DNA from: Chloroflexota bacterium
GTDB lineage: Bacteria > Chloroflexota > Dehalococcoidia > GIF9 > UBA5629
Length of the DNA: 7,779 nt
Assembly: GCA_026389675.1 (NCBI GenBank)
Contig: JAPLHJ010000163.1
Location: 1 to 7,779, forward strand
Reading direction: 5' to 3'
A program made the position numbers and the translations under genes. Under the pieces are notes generated by a model. The model saw only the letters and a list, made by a program, of their open reading frames with translations, was not told where the DNA came from and searched no databases. Shown here piece after piece: positions 5,370 through 7,779 of this stretch (the stretch's first letter is position 1; every line of letters begins with the position of its first letter).

Positions 5370-6704
5370 CTACTCCCCGAACCGTTGCAGCAGTTTAAAC
5401 AATGCCTCCGTACCGAACTCCAGCGCCTTCACCGGCACGCGTTCGTCGGCGGCATGGAAGAGGCTCTCAAAATTGATATCGGGAGGTAATTTAAGCGGGG
5501 TGAAGCCATACGTCTGAATGCCCAGCCTGGTGAAAAGCCGGGCGTCGGTGACAGCCGGGAAGAGCATGGGAGTGGGTGTGCTGCCCGGGTCGCTTTCTCT
5601 TAATATATACGCCAGCATGTCATATAGCCCCATATCCGCCTCTGGCATGCCGCCACCGAAATATAACTGCTCATACTCAATATCGCTGCCCGCCAGTGAT
5701 TTGAGCTCCGTTATGATATCGTCAGGGGCAAAGCCCGGCAGCAGGCGGCAATCAAGGTCGATGGAAACCCGGCCCGGGATCTGGTTAAAACTCTCGCCGG
5801 CGCGGATGCCGGTGGCGGCCGCTGTATTATGCAGTATGGGGTCGAACATCCTCACCTGCGAGCCAAGCGTATCGAGCACGGAGTTGGTCAGGGCCGGGAT
5901 AAGCAATTGCATAACCGTTTGCTTGAGAGGACTGGGAAGTCCCTCTGCTGTATAGCGCACCTGCTCTTTGGCGACCGGTGTAATATGCACGGGCAGGCGG
6001 TGCTCGAGGGCATTCAGGAAGCGTGACAGCCGCGCCATTATGCCACCGCGTACCGGCCAGGCGCCGTGGCCGCCCGTACCCCGTATGGTCGCGAGTAAAC
6101 CGCAACCCTGCTTCTCGGCTACCATTATGGGGTAGAAGCGGCGCCGCAGAATATGGGTTGTATAACCGCCGAATTCACCGATGGCGTATTTAACATCCTG
6201 GAAAAGCTTAGCATGGCTGCCTACCAGGTACTCAGCGCCGCAGGCGCTGCGGTTCTCCTCATCGCTCAGCACGGCCAGTATCACGTCGCCGGCGGGAATC
6301 AGGCCCTCAATATTGGCGCGCATCATGGTTGCCAGCATCATGGCGATAGCGCCTTTCATGTCCAGCGCGCCGCGGCCCCAGACATAACCGTCCAGTTCCT
6401 CACCGGCGAAGGGGTTAAGCCTCCATTTCTGATTGGCCGTGGTAACCACGTCGATATGGCCATACATCAGGAGGGGCGGCGCCGAACCGCGGCCGGGCAC
6501 CCTGGCTACGAGGTTGGGACGGGACGGATCCACGGCCAACACAGTGTTCTGTACGCCGGCCCAGTCCAGCAGGCCTTTGATGTAGTTAATGCAGGCTGCC
6601 TCGTTGCCGGGCGGGTTGACCGTGTTGTGGCGGATAAGGTATTTAAGTATCTCGGCAGGCCTGGTGTAAACAGGGGTTCCTTCGTCTGCTGGCGACCCGT
6701 TCAT
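5370..6704 (-). CDS. M20-family metallopeptidase / deacylase (ArgE/DapE/CPG2-like)
   Basis: A 444-residue cytoplasmic zinc hydrolase of the M20 family, which removes acyl groups from amino acids or cleaves dipeptides. The di-zinc site is complete: His83 in GHIDVV with Asp85 beside it, bridging Asp115 in GALDMKG, the catalytic Glu149 and ligand Glu150 in SDEE, Glu177 in GEFGG, and His417 in LFHAADE. The dimerisation-domain insertion contains GTGGHGAWP (209-217), whose His213 is expected to reach the partner subunit's active site. The start at ATG 6704 is set by AGGAGG six bases upstream; a TTG at 6722 would place that site inside the coding region. It runs codirectionally with the CooS-like operon, but 85 nt containing a separate promoter-like region lie between. 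The substrate cannot be named from sequence: acetylornithine, succinyl-diaminopimelate and carboxypeptidase-like relatives share all these motifs. I see no arginine or lysine biosynthesis genes nearby. Confidence 0.92.
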   Translation of the reverse strand: MNGSPADEGTPVYTRPAEILKYLIRHNTVNPPGNEAACINYIKGLLDWAGVQNTVLAVDPSRPNLVARVPGRGSAPPLLMYGHIDVVTTANQKWRLNPFAGEELDGYVWGRGALDMKGAIAMMLATMMRANIEGLIPAGDVILAVLSDEENRSACGAEYLVGSHAKLFQDVKYAIGEFGGYTTHILRRRFYPIMVAEKQGCGLLATIRGTGGHGAWPVRGGIMARLSRFLNALEHRLPVHITPVAKEQVRYTAEGLPSPLKQTVMQLLIPALTNSVLDTLGSQVRMFDPILHNTAAATGIRAGESFNQIPGRVSIDLDCRLLPGFAPDDIITELKSLAGSDIEYEQLYFGGGMPEADMGLYDMLAYILRESDPGSTPTPMLFPAVTDARLFTRLGIQTYGFTPLKLPPDINFESLFHAADERVPVKALEFGTEALFKLLQRFGE

Positions 6705-6710
6705 CGGACT

Positions 6711-6716
6711 CCTCCT
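6711..6716 (-). promoter_or_regulatory. Shine-Dalgarno deciding the M20 peptidase start
   Basis: AGGAGG on the minus strand, six bases before the ATG at 6704. Confidence 0.65.
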
Positions 6717-6760
6717 GTGCAAAACTCGGCGGCCATTTTCATTTGTGAACTATCAGCCCC

Positions 6761-6789
6761 ATTGTAGTAAATAGCAGCTTTGAAGTCCA
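6761..6789 (-). promoter_or_regulatory. Candidate sigma-70-type promoter for the M20 peptidase
   Basis: On the minus strand TGGACT (6789-6784, four of six to TTGACA) is followed after 17 bases by TACAAT (6766-6761, five of six). This predicts a leader of about 50 nt to the ATG at 6704, with room for the AGGAGG site. It is read by eye and competes with chance matches in an A+T-rich stretch. Confidence 0.35.
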
Positions 6790-6835
6790 GCTTTACCAGG
6801 CTGTTCAGGAAGAGCGATGGGTTGGCCTGCATAGA

Positions 6836-6864
6836 TTGACTTGTTGCAGGTGGCAATTTATCAT
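6836..6864 (+). promoter_or_regulatory. Sigma-70-type promoter for the ABC permease
   Basis: TTGACT (6836-6841) and TATCAT (6859-6864), each five of six to consensus, are separated by exactly 17 bases. The predicted start of transcription is about 6871, two bases before the GTG at 6873, implying a leaderless or nearly leaderless message. It lies in the 168-nt region shared with the divergent M20 gene. Confidence 0.5.
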
Positions 6865-6872
6865 TACCCGCA

Positions 6873-7779
6873 GTGGCCAAAATTAAAATATCCAAGCTTA
6901 AAGACCTCCCCAATGATTTAAGGGTCGCTATATTCCTGGTCTACAAAGCTATCACGCGGGGCAACAAGTACACCCTCATTCTCACCATCCTCGTTACCAC
7001 CCTGGCCTTTATCAACATCATATTCACGTCCTCCATCATGAATGGCGCGATAAGCAAAGCCTACCAGCAGGCCCAGGAAAACTACGTATCCAACGTCGTT
7101 ATATTGCCGTCCGTGGATGAGAAATATGTAACACAGGTCCAGCAGTTGAAGACCCGGATAAATACCCTGCCGGGTGTAGTGAGCTGCAGTTCGCGTTATG
7201 CGCAGTCGGGCCTGATAAGGTATGACCCGGATAAAGACAACCTGGACGTGAGGGAGAAAACCTGGAATATTAAGTCCATTAATCCCGACGAAGAGGTCAA
7301 GGTGACCAATCTGCAGAATTACATGGTAGCCGGCAGGTACCTCGAAGAGAATGACCGTGACCAGATAATCATGGGCAAGGAGATAGCGGGAGGCTATGGC
7401 GCAAGCTTCCAGATATCCTCGCTCAAAGGCGCCCGGGTGGGAGATGAGGTCACGGTTGCCTACGGTAATGGCGTTCAGCGCACTTACAAAATTAAGGGAA
7501 TCTATAATACATATTTCCCGCTGGCTGATCTCAACGTCTTTGTGACCGAAAAGGAGATGGAGTCGGTCCTGGGCATCCACAACCGGGCTTCGGAGGTTCT
7601 GATTAAAACGGACGGCTCGGTGCCCGAGCGAGTCTATATCGACCGCCTGCGCATGATGGGCATCGAAAAGGAGCAGATAAATGTCTGGATGGATTTCATC
7701 GGCTATATCAGCGGGTTGACACAGACATTTGATATCATCAAAGGAATAGTTACGACAATTGGCCTGCTGGTTGCCGGAG
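6873..7779 (+). CDS. FtsX/MacB-type ABC transporter permease, N-terminal part (3' end outside window)
   Basis: An open frame of 302 codons runs off the end of the window. The N-terminal 30 residues are basic and amphipathic (VAKIKISKLKDLPNDLR, then VYKAITRGNK). Residues about 33-55 form a first transmembrane helix (YTLILTILVTTLAFINIIF). A large extracytoplasmic domain of some 230 residues follows, with the NxxNL/AGRYL and GDEVTVAYGNGVQ segments typical of MacB-like periplasmic core domains (KGARVGDEV about 186-194). A second hydrophobic helix begins near 286 (FDIIKGIVTTIGLLVAG). This layout fits lipoprotein, macrolide or peptide export-type permeases that work with a separate ATPase, likely encoded downstream. 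The only usual start in frame after the upstream TGA at 6837 is GTG 6873. It has no Shine-Dalgarno at proper distance (AGGTGG lies 19 bases away), and a promoter -10 box ends eight bases before it. The transported substrate is unknown. Confidence 0.82.
   Translation, partial: MAKIKISKLKDLPNDLRVAIFLVYKAITRGNKYTLILTILVTTLAFINIIFTSSIMNGAISKAYQQAQENYVSNVVILPSVDEKYVTQVQQLKTRINTLPGVVSCSSRYAQSGLIRYDPDKDNLDVREKTWNIKSINPDEEVKVTNLQNYMVAGRYLEENDRDQIIMGKEIAGGYGASFQISSLKGARVGDEVTVAYGNGVQRTYKIKGIYNTYFPLADLNVFVTEKEMESVLGIHNRASEVLIKTDGSVPERVYIDRLRMMGIEKEQINVWMDFIGYISGLTQTFDIIKGIVTTIGLLVAG

Noticed and set aside
6705..6722. TTG start at 6722 for the M20 hydrolase
   Set aside because: The AGGAGG at 6711-6716 would be inside the coding sequence, and the ATG at 6704 is ideally spaced.
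6701..6913. Minus-strand open frame of 70 codons whose TGA overlaps the M20 start as ATGA
   Set aside because: It begins at a TTG, its internal ATG at 6832 has no ribosome site, its composition resembles no known family, and it covers the divergent promoters. The overlap looks accidental, though a short coupled leader peptide cannot be fully excluded.
6918..7580. Long minus-strand open frame of 220 codons opposite the permease
   Set aside because: The plus strand encodes a clear membrane-anchored FtsX-like permease over the same bases. The antisense product has no recognisable domain and no ribosome site was found.

Overview
The window carries eight protein-coding genes, two of them cut by the window edges. 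It reads as part of a chromosome from an anaerobic bacterium. The evidence is an oxygen-sensitive two-subunit class I fumarase and a gene of the nickel-CODH (CooS) superfamily with Fe-S protein partners. Base composition is moderate, a little above 50% G+C by eye, and ATA and AGG codons are used freely. A Chloroflexota (Dehalococcoidia-like) or anaerobic Firmicutes host would fit, but the lineage is a guess. I see no RNA genes, CRISPR arrays, insertion sequences or phage genes.

Left block, plus strand (1-2314): the 3' part of a MalY/PatB-type PLP aminotransferase or C-S lyase, then the alpha and beta subunits of a class I fumarase (or tartrate-type) hydro-lyase. The gaps are 16 and 48 nt, so this may be one transcript.

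Centre block, minus strand (5284 down to 2326): a compact three-gene operon of a small Cys-rich zinc-ribbon protein, a ferredoxin-domain Fe-S protein, and a CooS-family protein. The gaps are 18-19 nt, with near-perfect Shine-Dalgarno sequences before the second and third genes. The CooS homologue is the key item. It keeps most ligands of the Ni-Fe-S C-cluster, but the Cys equivalent to CODH-II Cys295 is Glu300, the catalytic His93 position is Tyr96, and the D-cluster motif is CX2C rather than CX7C. No cooC, cooF or acetyl-CoA synthase gene is nearby. It is therefore probably not a CO dehydrogenase but a deviant member with an Fe-S-O hybrid cluster, like CooS-V of Carboxydothermus, possibly acting on hydroxylamine or another nitrogen or redox stress compound. 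The operon seems to start from a leaderless GTG, with TATAAT at -12 to -7 and a CRP/FNR-family-like site centred at -41.5.

Right block: an M20-family metallopeptidase/deacylase on the minus strand (6704 down to 5370) and, divergently, the 5' part of an FtsX/MacB-type ABC transporter permease (6873 to the end). They share a 168-nt promoter region. The permease also appears to be leaderless or nearly so, starting at GTG just after a good sigma-70-type promoter.
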